A stretch of 64,000 nucleotides of DNA from the NCBI RefSeq assembly GCF_040412425.1, contig NC_089794.1, positions 4,737,083 through 4,801,082 on the forward strand, read 5' to 3'. This document shows, one piece after another, positions 38,707 through 51,484 of the stretch. This DNA comes from Macrobrachium rosenbergii. Its lineage: Eukaryota; Arthropoda; Malacostraca; Decapoda; Palaemonidae. Positions within the stretch are counted from its first letter, which is position 1, and each line of letters opens with the position of its first letter. Position numbers and translations under genes: made by a program. The notes under the pieces were generated by a model. That model saw only the letters and a list, made by a program, of their open reading frames with translations. It had not been told where the DNA came from and searched no databases.

Positions 38707-39279
38707 CAAAATTCTTGCAAAATTTTTGGTTTATTATTTATTCAAATATTGTATTCGAGAAAGTAATCAATTTCTGAACGGAATTCCAGCCAACAAAAAT
38801 TGTGCATGTTGTATAAGATTTAAATACTGTCTAAATATGGAGCACAAGCCCTGGTTAGGTCTTCCTTGAGAGTAATAAAAAATATTGTTTTTACAGCATG
38901 ATATAAAACTAGGTTATTGTTTAGCAATATTCCTATAAAGGGCAAATTATATGTGAGATGTCATTAGACAAAAGAGCAAACGTATATGTGGTGAATTTCT
39001 TTCTCCCCCTTTTCTCGATGACTGAACCATCTTTCTTGTTATGGAGAGTGGAGAGACATTTCCACTTCTGATATGTATTGTGTTCAACAAAAATAGGTGG
39101 GGTATGTCCTTAAATTGGTCCCAGATACTCTCCTTATCCACACTGTGTGCATGCACAAGGGGAAAGGATCACTTAGGAAGAACTAGAGTTCTTAATCAAA
39201 GGGGTTCTGTAGTTGCTTCTCAACATTGCCAGATGAGCCCTTGATCTCATCAACATGCAGCTGGGTGATTTGTCAGTGA

Positions 39280-41220
39280 ATGGCAACCTGTGATGAACTC
39301 GAGTCCCTTCTCACACTACCAATGCTAGACGGAGACAACAAGCCACAGGTAATCAACCTCACCAGGGAGATTTGGGCTATCTGTCTTTCCCCCAGCATGT
39401 ACAACTCCCTAACCAATGCTGAGGGTACTGCCATGGCTGCTCAAAATGAGAGACAAGTTGATGGAGGCCTTCTAAGCTTCACAACACACCACCAAGCCAT
39501 CTGTGAGATCAAGGACGAGGTTGAACACAACAGAAAAAGTATGCACAACATCACTGGAAAAACTATCCTCTCCAAAAAAAGTCTTTCAAAGAGATGGAAT
39601 GAATGAGTCGTTCTCAGAAGGCCTCCAGACTGTGGGCCGCCTCATTGCTCCACATGGTCAAGTACCTGATGGATCATGGTACTTTCGTGGATTTTACAGA
39701 CAGATCAGTCTTCATATAGAACCTCTCAACAGGAAAAGAATATTCCAAGTGCCAGTGCACCAAGGGGATATCACAGAAATGGTAATCATCACATCTTTGG
39801 GGACATTTACCCTCAACTACTAAACACACTGTCTCTAGAATTCAGGGGTTAAATTCAGGAGGCTGAGGGAAAACATCCTTAACGACCTCCCATTCTGCAT
39901 CTCCTAGGTTGATGACATACTAATATTCCCTGGAAATCCAGAAATATATCAAACACCAACAACAAGCTAGGGCTGAACTATTTCTAATATGAGACAATGG
40001 TTTAGTCCTCCATCTTCACAAATGCATCTTTGGTGCAGCCTCCCTCCTCCCACCCCCGTCTAGGGTTATCATGTACCCAAGTATGGCATACATCATCTGT
40101 CCTCCGAGGTGTCAGCAGTTAGGAGTACCCAACATCAAAACCATAAAAGAACTACGGGTATTCAGAGGTCTGGTAAATTACTAAACGGAATCTTTCCAAA
40201 TTATCACTAGAGTGAAGGCCCCATTTTGACACCCTCAGCTGAAATGCCAAGACAATCACATCCCCACCTCCTTCCAAACAAGACAACTTCAAAGCAATTG
40301 AGAAAACACTCACTGATGCCACAATGTTGGCATTTACCAACCCCATGCCACTCATGTCGGCAATGTCGCAAAAAGGTGCGGCCAAAAAAAGAAAAAAAGG
40401 AACTGGAGGCACCACCAAACCTCTTAGTCTCTTCAACTGAAAACTGATAACAGTAGAAAAAATACTGAAAATTTAACATTGCTGTATATCTGACAACCAG
40501 ACACTTCCAACTGACACTCAAGGTACACCTTGCACCATTTGACAGATCACCAATCTCTTGTCTACACCATAACCAGAAAACAGGAAGCATAATACCTCTC
40601 ATCTGCAATGCCATGCCAACTACCACTCATCACCAAATCTGGATCAATGATAAAGCATATTTCCTGTAGGAGAAAGCCCTGTATTATCACACTGCCATAA
40701 AATACTGGAAATTTGAAGACACCCTTTATAGGACTTCATGTACAACATTCTTATGTGACAGCTGCCTGAACCATCTGCTCCCTCTTATACCAGTTGCTCT
40801 GAGGAGGAAAGTATTCCATACCACCCTGGAACTTCCCCCCATCCATCGGGAAGAATAACAGCCAAACTAATAACAGAAAAATTCTTAAGGCACAGTACAA
40901 GAAAATCTATGTAATAGCTGTCAAAACAAACAATGCATCAAGTGCCAGAGAAGCACAATAAACCATCACATTCTAGCTATTGACAGGAAATTCCTTCTCC
41001 CAAATAATGACATGAACATAGTAGGACCCCTATCCCGATTCCAATGGGTTCAGGGTTTCAAATCTTAAAAATTCTAGAAAGAACCAGTCCCAGTGATGGA
41101 GACAGCAGACTGCACTGTTTGACGCAGAGTCAGTTGCTCTGGCTTGTCTGAGGACATTAACTTGTTCAGATTTGGGTGACATATCCATCTGCCAACTACA
41201 ACATAACCACAATGCAAAGT
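39280..41220 (+). mobile_element. Decayed Ty3/gypsy pol relic
   Basis: Reading across frames gives a collinear but badly broken pol. RT landmarks are a VHQGDITEM...TSLGTF segment (near 39,755), LPFCIS-VDDILIFPGNPE (near 39,890-39,935), a HKCIFGAA segment (near 40,018) and KTIKELRVFRGLVNY (near 40,140). Fragments of RNase H follow. Integrase traces are PVALRRKVFHTTLELPP (near 40,795), an IKCQRSTINHH segment (near 40,940) and MNIVGPLSRF (near 41,010). Numerous stops and indels; no LTRs were found. The upstream frame 39,280-39,606 may be gag or protease spacer. Confidence 0.7.
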
Positions 41221-41620
41221 GAACAGCTCAATTAATAGCCAAGCAATGAAAACCTACAAGTATCCAATTAATTAATTTAATGCAAAATATATATTGTATA
41301 AATCTGTTTTTTTAATAATATAACAGTACACACATACAAAATGATACTTAAAAAATCAAAGAGTGAAAATGTGTATTATCACAATATCTAAGTGATAAAT
41401 GCATAAGCTTAAAACGTTCAGTGAAAAGACTGTTTCATTTGCCTTACAAGGTTTTACGGCCTCACCTCGACCAGTTGCTTCCGGCACTTTTTTAAACGAC
41501 ATATGGACTTGTTTATTTATATTTTCAACAGAATTTTTGTAAATAATGTAAATATGTACTGTTGTTGTTGATGGTATAATTGTTTATTGTTCTTTTGATT
41601 TTTACAGTGTTACTGTTGTT

Positions 41621-42479
41621 ATGAGCCTATTTATTAATTTTGAAGACTATTTTATGCTGTTAATTATAATTCTTTTGGGAGACATTGAGGTCAACCCTGG
41701 GCCTATTACTCATTACAGTAAGAAATTTTTCAAAAGACTCTACTCAAATATTTGGGGATTAAGGTCAAATTTTTTTATCTCCAGAGTTATACCCATAACT
41801 AAGATTTGATGTTTTAATCTTAGACTCTTGCACAGTAAGTAGTAATGAGTCAAAGGTTGAGTTTTTAATCCCTGCGGTTTGATGGCGGTAACTTTATTTA
41901 TTTTCATAACATCCAACATGCGCAAGGTATGTATACACTAAGTCCAGATGACCTATTTTTTGACAGAAAAATCTGGAGTGTAGTTGCCATGAAGTTCTCT
42001 GTTTTAAAATTTTCAATAAGTTCTACAGTGTTTACACATTTGCTGTTGGCCACAATCCAAATATCGACGATTCTGTATATGACTGTTTTCTGGAAAGGAT
42101 CAGTATGGCTCAATCACAAGATTCAAAAGCTTCATTCGTAATTTGTGGAGACTGTAATGCAAAGCACAGTTGGTGGCTGAATTCGAAGTCCACAGATCAA
42201 CATGGCAGGTCAGTCCTAAGTTCTTTGTATCCTCCAATTTTGAATTTTGTCCAGCTAATTGAGGAACCCACTCACATTTCTGGTAATAGGTTAGGCCTCA
42301 AATTCATAGACATCCCAACTATTGTGAAGTCCAAGGTCTGTGAATATATAGGCACTTCTGGTCACTGTGATATTAAGATGGACATATCTGTCAATCAGTA
42401 TTTTCCTAATGCCACCACTGGAAAAATGGTCTGGCTAAAATCCGGAGCCAGTTGGGATCGTATTATTGAAGCTGGTTAG
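41621..42479 (+). pseudogene. LINE ORF2 N-terminal part: 2A motif and endonuclease
   Basis: The ATG at 41,621 opens a frame with a hydrophobic N-terminus and GDIEVNPGP (41,678-41,704), then an SNIWGLRSN segment typical of LINE endonuclease starts. The frame breaks at about 41,800. The endonuclease resumes at 42,105-42,479, with the GDCNAKHSWW catalytic motif (near 42,150), a THISGNRLGLKFID segment and a SGHCDI motif near 42,360, equivalent to the SDH motif of AP endonucleases. It would nick the target DNA. Frame changes and stops show that it is inactive. Confidence 0.8.
41678..41704 (+). other. 2A-like ribosome-skipping motif
   Basis: GDIEVNPGP fits the 2A consensus D-(V/I)-E-x-N-P-G-P, preceded by a hydrophobic stretch that starts only about 19 residues after the ATG. 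2A sequences are documented at the N-terminus of APE-type LINE ORFs. If active, it would release a peptide of about 27 residues from the enzyme. Confidence 0.65.
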
Positions 42480-42599
42480 GCACTTAATATTTCAGATGCT
42501 ATATGAGATCCTGAGCCCATGATGAAGTTGAATGAAATGCCGATGGCTATTTCATTAAGAAATATCCCTAGAAAGGTCATAAAATTTAGGTCACATGAA

Positions 42600-44400
42600 C
42601 CAGCCATGGTTTGAAGATACATGTAGACGAGCCTACTGTGACAAACAGACCAAATTGAACACATGGAGACAAAAGTGTTCTAATGAAAATTACACTACTT
42701 TTGTTGAGTCTCACTGTGCTGCAATTAGAACTTACCATACAGCCATGGGAAATTACAACAAATTCCTTTAAGAGGAAACTTGAAGGAATTACTCAGCCTC
42801 ATCTGTGGTGGACCAAATTGACATCACCTATCTTTATGTCGGCCTCATCTTCCATTCCACCACTACTAACTTATGATGGTAGATTGGTTACTGGCCCTAT
42901 GGAAAAGGCTGAACTGTTCCATCAAACTTATGAAGCTAAGCAATTGTCTGAGGATGCCCCTCTCCCTGATACTTGTCATCCTGAACGTATTCTTACAAAA
43001 TTTGTATTTTGCTCCAGGGATGTTGAGAAAATTTTGGATAATCTTGATAGCTGGGGTGGAGAAGATCCTGATGGTTTCTTCCCATTGCTTTTTAAAAAAA
43101 GTTTCTAGTGTGTTGTCTCTATGATTAGTAGATTCTATAGATTTTAATGCTGATGTAGTATCTTTGCTGATAAGTACAAGTTTAGTAATACAGTGCCTGT
43201 TCCAAAGAGTAGCATGTCTGCAGACTGCAGTAACTACAGGCTGGTTTCTATTCTCTGTGCTCTCTAAAGTTGCTGAAAAACTGAATTCTAAAACAATATA
43301 CAAGTATGCAGGATCTAAAGATTTGTTAGCTGATAGTCAATATGCTTATAGGAAGCGTTGCTCTTTTAGACTTGACATATTTTTTGCAAGGGAACCTTGA
43401 TAAGGGTTTTTAGTATAGAGTAATTCAAATAGATTTTAGTGCTGCTTGCGATTTAATAAATCATAAGGTACTTGTCTATAAACTTCAGAATCTTAGAGTG
43501 GGTGCATATGATTTAGGATTACTTGAAGGTTTCCTTACAGGTAGGCAGTAGCGAGTTTCTGTGGACGGGATCTTTAGTGAACCAAGGGTTATTTTGTCTG
43601 GAGTTCCAAAGGGTAGTGTTCTTGGTCCACTATTATTTTTAGTGAATACAAGTGATATGGTTGTTGGCCTGGAAAACAAGATTGTTCAGCATGCCGATGA
43701 TGCAAAACTTGTTAGTGTAGTACAGGCTCCATTTACATAAAATGAAGCTACCCCTAGCCACAATTGGGGCATGGATTGAATCAGGGAATGGTGTAGTTAA
43801 TGGAGGTATGAGGCTGAACTCCAGTCAGATGAAAAGACTATTGACTAGCAGATTTTGTACAGCTTTCCCAACCATCCTCCCCTTTAGGTGGATGGAACTT
43901 TGCTGAATGAGTCTGAAGCTTTGATTATTCTAGGTTTAATTTTTGACACATCTAACTTTCGAGAAACATCTAATGAAAGTTTCAGCAAATGCCGCATAAA
44001 AGTTAGGTATTGTTTGTAAAGCCTCGTATATTCACTGGAATACTGTTCTCCATTGTGGATGTCTGCTTCTGCCAGAGATTTATCTCTTTTAGATAGAGTG
44101 GTTCTTGAGGTTAGTTTCTGTTTCCTAAAAGTAGCAGTTAAGACTTGGACCGTCAACGGATGGCTTCTTGTTTGTCACTTTATTATAACGTATTTCAACA
44201 GAGATCTTTCTCGTACACAATTGTACCCTTACCCCCTTTTCCGCCGAGATCAACCAGATTCACTGAACAGCAGCACCAATATGCAGTAAATGTGCCTTGC
44301 TGTTGAACTTCTTAGTTCCAGATGTTCTTTAATCCTCACACAGTTGGACTATGGAACAGCCTCCCAGAGGATGTCGTGGAATTTGAACCTTTGAATTTCA
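42600..44400 (+). pseudogene. LINE ORF2 reverse transcriptase and C-terminus
   Basis: Collinear blocks are QPWFEDTCRRAYCDKQ (near 42,605), HLWWTKL (near 42,810), the SADCSNYRLVSI RT motif (near 43,215), a QIDFSAACDLINH motif (near 43,430), SGVPKGSVLGPLLF (near 43,600) and the catalytic box, where YADD has become HADD (43,690-43,701). After RT there is GLIFDTS (near 43,935), LEYCSPLWMSASARDLSLLDR (near 44,035) and a short conserved tail near 44,340. Stops and frame changes are frequent, and the lost tyrosine also argues for inactivity. Confidence 0.82.
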
Positions 44401-44420
44401 AGTGAAAATGCAATGCATTA

Positions 44421-45024
44421 CGACCCTAATATTATTCTTCCTGCATTTTAACACATTTTTATCTATTTACCTATTAATTTTTTAAAATAAATGTTCTCTC
44501 TTCTTTCTGTATTTCCTGTTAGTTACTCTTACTTCTTTTTAAAGATCACAATATTCATTGTAAGCTTGAATTTTAAGTTAATGGCCCGGTGGGCTTATTG
44601 CACATGAATAGGTTTCATCTACTGAATAATAATTGTAACAATGTCTTCTAGTAACCAAAATTTTAACGGAAATATAAGCATGACAGGATAAGAACGGCAT
44701 ATGTTTTGCATACAAGGGAAAGTTTTGATTGAGAAAGTAAAGCTGAGAAAGGAAATTTTGATAAGGACAAAGCAGCGTGGGTTTAAAACAATGAAGAGGA
44801 CATGAAGGGAAAGGTTTTGTACAGCATAGATGACAGAGAGGATTTAGAGTAGAGTGCAACGCACAATGAAAAGTCAAAGCTCAAGATAAAATTGGTGGTG
44901 GTGTGATGCAGAGGACCTTAGGTTGTATAATCTAGAATCTAAACTCTGGATGATTACTGTCTAAGATTAGGGATTACAATTTCTGTGAAACCTGGCAGAA
45001 TATAAAGATGGGGGACTGTGTGTG
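44421..45024. other. LINE tail and unassigned DNA before the second LTR element
   Basis: The first part is probably LINE 3' UTR. The rest has no recognised feature. Confidence 0.4.
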
Positions 45025-45486
45025 TGACCTGATTATCGGTCATATATAGGTTCTACCAGTACAAATGAAATGCATAAGATACAATTAACAAGTGTATTTT
45101 CCTTAATAGTTACACAGGGCCCTTTTGCCAATACTTAATTATGCAATTATAGCTGGAAGGTTCTCTAAGGTGGCACGCGCCCATCACTGTCTTTAAGAGA
45201 CGCTTCCTAACCTGTCAACTGCTAAACCCTTACTGATCTTTAACTTTTCAAACTGAGCTTGCTTAGGTCATAAACCTCAGCTGATTGGTCTCTTATAATC
45301 GAAAGGAACCAATAAGGGTCTTCGATGTATGGCACTCATTTGAATTACCCTTGTCAAACCCCAACGATCGTATGGCGTTTGACGAATCAGCAGTGTCTGT
45401 TCATTACTCTCTGATCACAAAGACGTACAACAACTAGCAGATTTTCTGTTACATATCAAACATGAATTTCTGTATAAATCAGTTCA
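45025..45486 (-). repeat. 3' LTR of gypsy element 2
   Basis: On the minus strand it starts TGAACTGATT and ends AATCAGGTCA, giving imperfect inverted termini. It matches 51,485-51,952. Confidence 0.92.
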
Positions 45487-45500
45487 CCACTCCCCCCTAA
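45487..45500 (-). other. Polypurine tract of gypsy 2
   Basis: The minus strand reads AGGGGGGAGTGG directly before the TGAACTG start of the 3' LTR, the expected plus-strand primer position. Confidence 0.75.
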
Positions 45501-46035
45501 AAAGTTCTTCGTCTCGGAGGACTCACAACACTATTTTTTTTTTATTAGTTTCTCTGCTATTTGTGCACTGCCATTTGAGTACCATACCTCCCGACATATG
45601 TTGACAATAATTCATGCAGAAACAAAAACTAAAAGTTAGCAAGCCAGGGTCAAATTGCATGGTTACAATTGGCAATTTACAGTGTTATGAATTCCACGCA
45701 TCACATTGCTATGATTTTATTTTATTTTTTCATAATAAAAAAATAATTATATAGGATCAATGGAATAATTATTTTTAGCTCCACACATTAACACACAACT
45801 TTCTTAGAATTTGGATTGAAATAACCTGCAGTTCAAATAGTCAAAACAAGGCAAGAACCAGATTACTGTCAATCATCAAGACAAAATAATTTTTACAAAA
45901 TATCTTTGTAAAAATCACAGAATTTGAATGAAAAGAATAAATGACATCAAATAGACATGAATAAAATCAACCACAAAAAATTAAATAAAAGATCATGGAA
46001 TGCAAACACATAGACACGTTTATGATGTTTTCTTT
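45501..46035 (-). other. gypsy 2 3' untranslated region
   Basis: AT-rich, without a coding frame, between integrase and the polypurine tract. Confidence 0.6.
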
Positions 46036-47404
46036 TCACAACTGCACATGACACCAATATTTGTAACCTTCGTCTGTATGCATATTGGGTGCACTATTAA
46101 TGATCCCCAAGCATGCTTGCACGTCATTTTCACTCTCCTCCCCCAGATAGCCAGGCAGTCCCGGGAAAGGGGGTACTGGTTTACTCAGGTGCCACATCAA
46201 GACATCTTCTTTGACTGGATGCATGTGTGATAGGTGGTACTCGCCTTGGACACCGGCTTTAATGTGCTGGATCACTGCTGCGTCAATTTTAATTTCTTTC
46301 ACACAATACAGTCCTATGTAGGCGGACTCGAGTTATGTTTCCTTAGTTGCAGCCTTTTCAGATAGATTCTGTCCCCTATTTGTATCTTAGATGTTTGTGT
46401 GTGGAATCGCTGATCATATTTCATCTGATACTTTTCATTGGCCCTCAACAAAAGCGTCTGCATTGTCAGAAACACTCTTCGGGTCAGGTTACAGAACATC
46501 ACCCAGTATTATTCGACACTATATAATGGTAAATTTCTAGGGTCCATGATCACAGTATATGACAATGAAGGGTCCTGTCCATATTCTAAAAAATAGGGGG
46601 AATCTCTTATGGAGCCGTTATATGCTGTATTAAGCGCAAGTTCCGCCATCAACATCTCTACCCACTGATTTGGACTCTCTGCTACTAAATATTTCAAAAT
46701 ATTTGTTACTTCTCTATTTGTTGGGATTCAACTAACCCATTGGCTGAAGGCCGGTAAGATGAACCCAAGGCGATCGTGAAATGTTCTCACATTTAACATT
46801 TTTGTTCAGTCTTTTATTACTTCATTAATAAATTCACCCATTGTCACTGATTAACGTATGGGGACAGCCGAACTTCACTATGAATGAACACAAAAGGCTC
46901 TAATGCAACTGATATTGCAGATTTATCCACCATTGCATACGTGTGCGAATATAATGGGAGGAACTGTGTGGCATCCACCATCACACACACATACCTGAAT
47001 TGCCTGTCCTTTGGAACTGTGAAGGGTCCCACAACATCAATGTTTACTCTTTTAAATTTGATTGGCTCCACTGGCCACATTCGAGCCTTTGAATGACCTG
47101 TTTATGTCTATGGTTTTTCATGAGTATTACATGATGTGGCACTGGGAGATGAATTTTTTACAATGTCTTTTTCATTCCTACCAAAAAAAAAGGATTCTCT
47201 TGATTGCCCTCTTAAAGGGACCTTTCTATACCTATATGTCCTGCATTTGTTAGGGAAAGATATAACATGTATCATGTGGATGGCTTTCTCTACCAAAGAG
47301 GGAGGAAGGACGACGTTCATAAAACGAGATCGGATATCGCCTGGTCTCTTCTCATATTTACAAAACAAAATATCTCCTTCAATGAAGAACATATCTTTGG
47401 GCAC
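46036..47404 (-). pseudogene. pol: gypsy 2 pol: integrase
   Basis: N-terminal zinc region in the frame 47,404-47,108, partly scrambled by a frame change. The catalytic core begins with KRVNIDVVGPF (near 47,050) and the first aspartate. An ISDNG segment near 46,850 marks the second. An ELALNTAYNGSI segment (46,697-46,509) follows, then an IGDRIYLKRLQL module (near 46,380) and a GPY-like end extending into 46,302-46,036 (HLSHMHPVKED). At least four frame changes. It would have catalysed integration. Confidence 0.8.
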
Positions 47405-47716
47405 TGTTAGGAAATCTGGAAACTAGTTACTCGCAGAATAATATGTCCCTTGGCACATAAGTCTTAACCTGTTGATCCAGGGTTCGGACTTCTGACCCCT
47501 CATCACCTCTCCAACACTCCAACCACACAAATCAATCACTCTTCTCATATTTCTCACTCCCCAGGGCATCTTTGCACTGCTGACCCCTGTTAAGGTCAGC
47601 TCTCTGTTCTCACAGCTGTTTTCACATCTTCACACTCCCTCTCTCTCTCTCCTGGAACCAGCTCTTGAGTTTACAGAGTTATTCCCATTTTCTACATCAA
47701 GTTGCCTCTGAGGCAT

Positions 47717-48690
47717 TCAACTGTTTCTTTCGTCGTTGTTTTCTCTCTTTGCTTTGCTGCTGGTTGTAACTCCCATTATGGCACTCCTGGAGAGGGCATC
47801 AGCTACTTTATTTGTTTTTCCTGCTATATGTTCAATTCCCACAATATCAAACTCTAACAGTCGCTCGATCCAATGAGCCTGGCAAGTGGTTAAATCCCCT
47901 CTCTTGAATAAATCTCTCAATGGGCGATGATCTGTGTTTGCTTTGACTTTATGTCCCAGCAAAAAGTATCTGTGTTTCTCCAACATCCATAGAATCTCCA
48001 ATGCCTCTCTATCAAAGGTACTGTAATTCTTCCCTGCCCCTTTAAATGCTCGTGATGCAAAACAAATTGGTTTTTCATTCCCTGCATCATCAACTTGAGA
48101 AATCACTCCCCAATAGCTATACTGCTCATGACAGTGGTTACTAGAAATGGTCGATCGAACTTTGGATAAGCTAACAGTTCATTACTAGTGAGCAAAATCT
48201 TTTGAAAAGCTATCTTCTTGTCCCCAAAAATCTGACAGTTTCCTCAGTGAATCTGTCTTGCCCAAAAATGAAAATTTGACTGTTTCATTCTTCGGTTCAT
48301 TGTTTAATTACTGTTGCTTTATCTAGCTTAAGGTCTCAGATGATATTCTTCTTATGCTTTTTCCCAAAATCTTTTTTGAACCTTGATTTGGATAGTAGCC
48401 TGCTTAGAAGCATGTATTATACCAGTCACCAGCACCTGAAACTTCGTTGGCGGGCTGAGGTGTCTGTTATGTTTTTTGGAGTGGCTTTGTTTGTGTTTGT
48501 ATTGGTCTGTAAAATTTGCTTTTAAGCAAACCTATCCGTTGATTACATACATAATCCCAGGGTGTCTACTTTATCTGCACAAGGCTTGAACCAGCCACAG
48601 CCTTCAGATGTTACTTGGACATGTGCCCCAAAAATTCAACTTCTTTGCTGAAAGAATTTACATTTGGTTAGATTAATTTTCATACCTTGT
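47717..48690 (-). pseudogene. pol: gypsy 2 pol: RNase H
   Basis: A clear frame of 129 codons (48,106-47,717) holds ICFASRAFKGAGKNYST, REALEILWMLEKHRYFLLG, TDHRPLRDLF and HIAGKTNKVADALSRS, all standard gypsy RNase H blocks. The upstream part toward RT (48,690-48,107) is decayed and crosses several stops, although the RT connection region is recognisable in pieces. Confidence 0.88.
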
Positions 48691-49589
48691 CAGTTTAAAG
48701 CTTCTAAGACTTCAATAATGTTCTTCTTATGTTCTTCCATTGTAGCCCCTATTATGATTATGTCATCTAAGTATACAAACACGTTATGCCCTAATAGCAA
48801 AGCTAATACAGACACCATAACACGTGAAAAATGGGCAGGAGCATTTTTTACTCCAAAAGGAAGGTAATTATATTCAAACAATTGATCATTAGCTATAAAG
48901 GCTGTTTTTTCTTTGCTACTCTTATCTATAGGTATATGATGACAACCTGACTTTAAATCCAAGGTGTGTAGAATTTACTATCTCTGACCTTAATCAACAA
49001 TTCTTTAATAGAGGGTAATGGAAATGCATTGTCTTTCGTGATACTATTCAACTTTCTGTAAGCAACCATCCTTCTTTTTAACCATCACAATTGGCGAGGC
49101 CAAAGAAGATTCACTTTCTCTAATTGTCCCTTGTTCCCTTAATTTATTAATTTTGTTCTCTACTTCCAGCTGATAACAAACTGGAAATCTATACAGCTTA
49201 GATCTTGTGGGCGGTTGATCCCAGGTCTCTATAACAAAAGGAAAATTACTTATTCTGCCTGAGGTTTCGTTGCCAATTGCAATTACATTTTGATAACTTT
49301 CTATAATTTCCTTGACAATATTTTGATAAGTAACAGGGGTAGACCCACCATCTCTTCTCAGGAGTCTATCCAGATGTTCTTCACCATGACCCTGATGCGT
49401 GCTACTCAAGGTCGTGAGTGTGTGAGAAGCATCTGCTATTTCACAAGGCTCAAGGTCGCACATCGACCCAATGTCTAATATAATACTCTGATCGCTAATG
49501 TTAATAAATAACACATTAACCTCACCATGTATTACCTCACTCAGACCTGGAATGATAAAATCTTCCCATTTCTGATGGGGTCTGGTCAA
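48690..49589 (-). pseudogene. pol: gypsy 2 pol: reverse transcriptase
   Basis: The first frame (49,589-49,044) ends with REQGTIRESESSLASPIVMVKKKDG, the entry to the RT fingers. A frame change near 49,050-48,960 interrupts it. The second frame (48,962-48,690) starts at MDLKSGCHHIPID and holds YLPFGVKNAPAHFSR and the catalytic YLDD box (48,762-48,773). It copied the element RNA. The residues before RT (49,589-49,250) are linker sequence with no recognised domain. Confidence 0.88.
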
Positions 49590-49804
49590 AACTTAGGTGC
49601 CTTCTAGTAAATCCCGTGCAGGTTTAAAAGTGAGGGCCAAGAGGGTCCTGGGTGGTGCCACGTCTCCTGCCTCTGGGGCAGCGGGTGCTGCCCCTCTACC
49701 ACCCTTCGGTCTTAGGAAGACTCATAGACACTTCAGTCTCTCCCCCTCTGTGGGGATTCATTGTACTTTTAAATATACTTCGATCCCCATCCCATCTGTG
49801 CCAG

Positions 49805-50460
49805 CTATATCATTTCATTCCTAGCCACAAAATCAATCCCTAAAATAACTGAAATTCCTTCTACTTGTAATGCTGGTACTACACAGAAGGTATGTGTCAC
49901 TACGCGTCCATCGATGGTTACCTGCTGCTTCACAGTCCTCTGGGCTACCATCCGATGGCTGCCTGCTGCACTTAAAACTAAACAATCTTTTCTAGGCTGT
50001 ACTGATCCTGTCACTAGGTGTTCTTCTAACAAGACACACTTGCTCCAGTGTCGACCAACACCCTTTGCTCTTGCTCTCCCACCCATATTTCCATGATGGG
50101 CACCGCGACTTCCTTTGTGGATTGAGTGCGGGAGATAGGCTCTTGCATTACCTTTCCTCCCTGCACCCTCAACATTTGGGTAGGGGCAGCGTCAGTTGGT
50201 GAAGGGCTGTCCACTACTTCTCGGGGGGTTGATTGACTCCCCTCACTCCCCAACAAGGTGTCCCTTGTTCTTCCAGGAACACAGTTGTTGTTTGGACCTG
50301 ATGAACATGGGTGTAGTCGGGGGTCCTCCTGACTCTTCCTCCACGCTGCCTTCCTCATCCTCTCCTTGGTGTAGGGGGAGCATTGTTCTGCTGGCTGTCG
50401 TTGTTTTTTGAACAAGCATTCACGAGGTGGTCTGTTGCATTGCACTGAAAACAACGTCAT
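49805..50460 (-). pseudogene. pol: gypsy 2 protease
   Basis: The frame 50,460-50,026 ends in RVLVDTGASVSC, the aspartic protease active site. The next frame (50,086-49,805) continues with VILGIDFVARNEMI, the ILGxDF motif typical of retropepsins. One frame change lies between them near 50,030-50,080. It would have cut the gag-pol polyprotein. Confidence 0.88.
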
Positions 50461-51408
50461 GGCTTAGTGAGAGAGGAGCACTGGGACCTTATGTGGCCCT
50501 CCCTTCCACACCGCCAGCAACGCATCCTTTTCCTGGCTGGTTTCCCCTTGCCTCTTCGAGGTCCCTGGGTGCGTGACCCTGCCCCCTGGATGGTGGGTGA
50601 GGCCGACTGAGGACTCGCTTGGTCAGGTTGTTTAACCGTTGCAACAAACGGTTGGGAGGTGGCCTGCCCCCTTCCCCTTGCTTGTTGGCGTTGTTCATGG
50701 TCTAACAGAAGTTGAACCCTTTGGCAGTAAAGCTTGTTAGGGCCTCTCATCCCCAATATGGAATCCCACTATGGAGGTGGGAGGAATTTGCCTCAGCATG
50801 CGTCGGCAGACGGCTTATTTTCCCTCTACAGTCTGGTCTCTTTCAGGGGTAAGGGACGCAATTACCAACGCAATTACAGAATGCTGAAATCGACTCTCCC
50901 ACCCCAGCATGGGTCATAATCTTCCATTAGTTCCATCTTCTCCTCTCGGTGTAGGGCAAACTGCTGGGTGAGGTGGTTTTTAAGTGCCCAGTTTGTTGAA
51001 CAACTGATGTCCCAACTCCTGATTTGCCGCGCTGCATTCCCAGTCACTTTTTGCTTTGTTTGCACAATTTTTTCTCTATTTGTATGACGGTCTCGATCGA
51101 AAGGAAACCTTCACCAGTATGCGAGTTGTCAAACTCAGGCACTGATCCATCTTGCACCGTCAGTTTTTTATTTTTTCAACTGATCGTGCTTGTGGGGACG
51201 ACTTGACGTGGGCCGAAATTGTGGGTGGGTCAACAGGCTTTTTATTTTGTATTTCATTTGTTAATTTGTGCAACTCTTTTAACGTGTGTTGGATAGTCAT
51301 TGACAACTCTTTCACACTGTCCTCTTCCTGGACACTGTTATTGTTACCACTGGTACTGGTAGCACTGGCACTCCTGTCGTCGTGCGCCGATTTTCTTCGA
51401 ATTTGCAT
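50457..51408 (-). pseudogene. gag: gypsy 2 gag
   Basis: The N-terminal frame (51,408-51,160) begins MQIRRKSAHDDRS and holds a short predicted helical stretch. The middle is decayed. The C-terminal frame (50,756-50,457) is basic and carries one clean zinc knuckle, CWRCGREGHIRSQC, with C-x2-C-x4-H-x4-C spacing. This is the nucleocapsid part that binds element RNA. A region of about 400 bp between the frames holds several stops. Confidence 0.8.
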
Positions 51409-51461
51409 TGTTTATTTTACCTTCACAATTATGCTGTTAATTATTATATGTACTGGCAATA

Positions 51462-51484
51462 ACCCCCGCCTGACACCAAAAATA
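51462..51484 (-). other. Candidate primer-binding site of gypsy 2
   Basis: The minus strand reads TTTTTGGTGTCAGGCGGGG from six bases after the 5' LTR. Starting with TGG and next to the LTR is the expected layout; the tRNA partner was not determined. Confidence 0.55.

Larger units (their letters stand above)
41600..44420 (+). mobile_element. APE-type LINE (Jockey-superfamily-like) relic
   Basis: A single long ORF decayed into many frames, with order 2A-like N-terminus, apurinic endonuclease, reverse transcriptase and a C-terminal region. It resembles, from memory, invertebrate LINEs whose ORF2 starts with a D-x-E-x-NPGP motif. The 3' limit is uncertain; a conserved WNSLPEDV-type motif near 44,350 is followed by an AT-rich tail. 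The closest clade cannot be fixed by eye. Confidence 0.8.
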
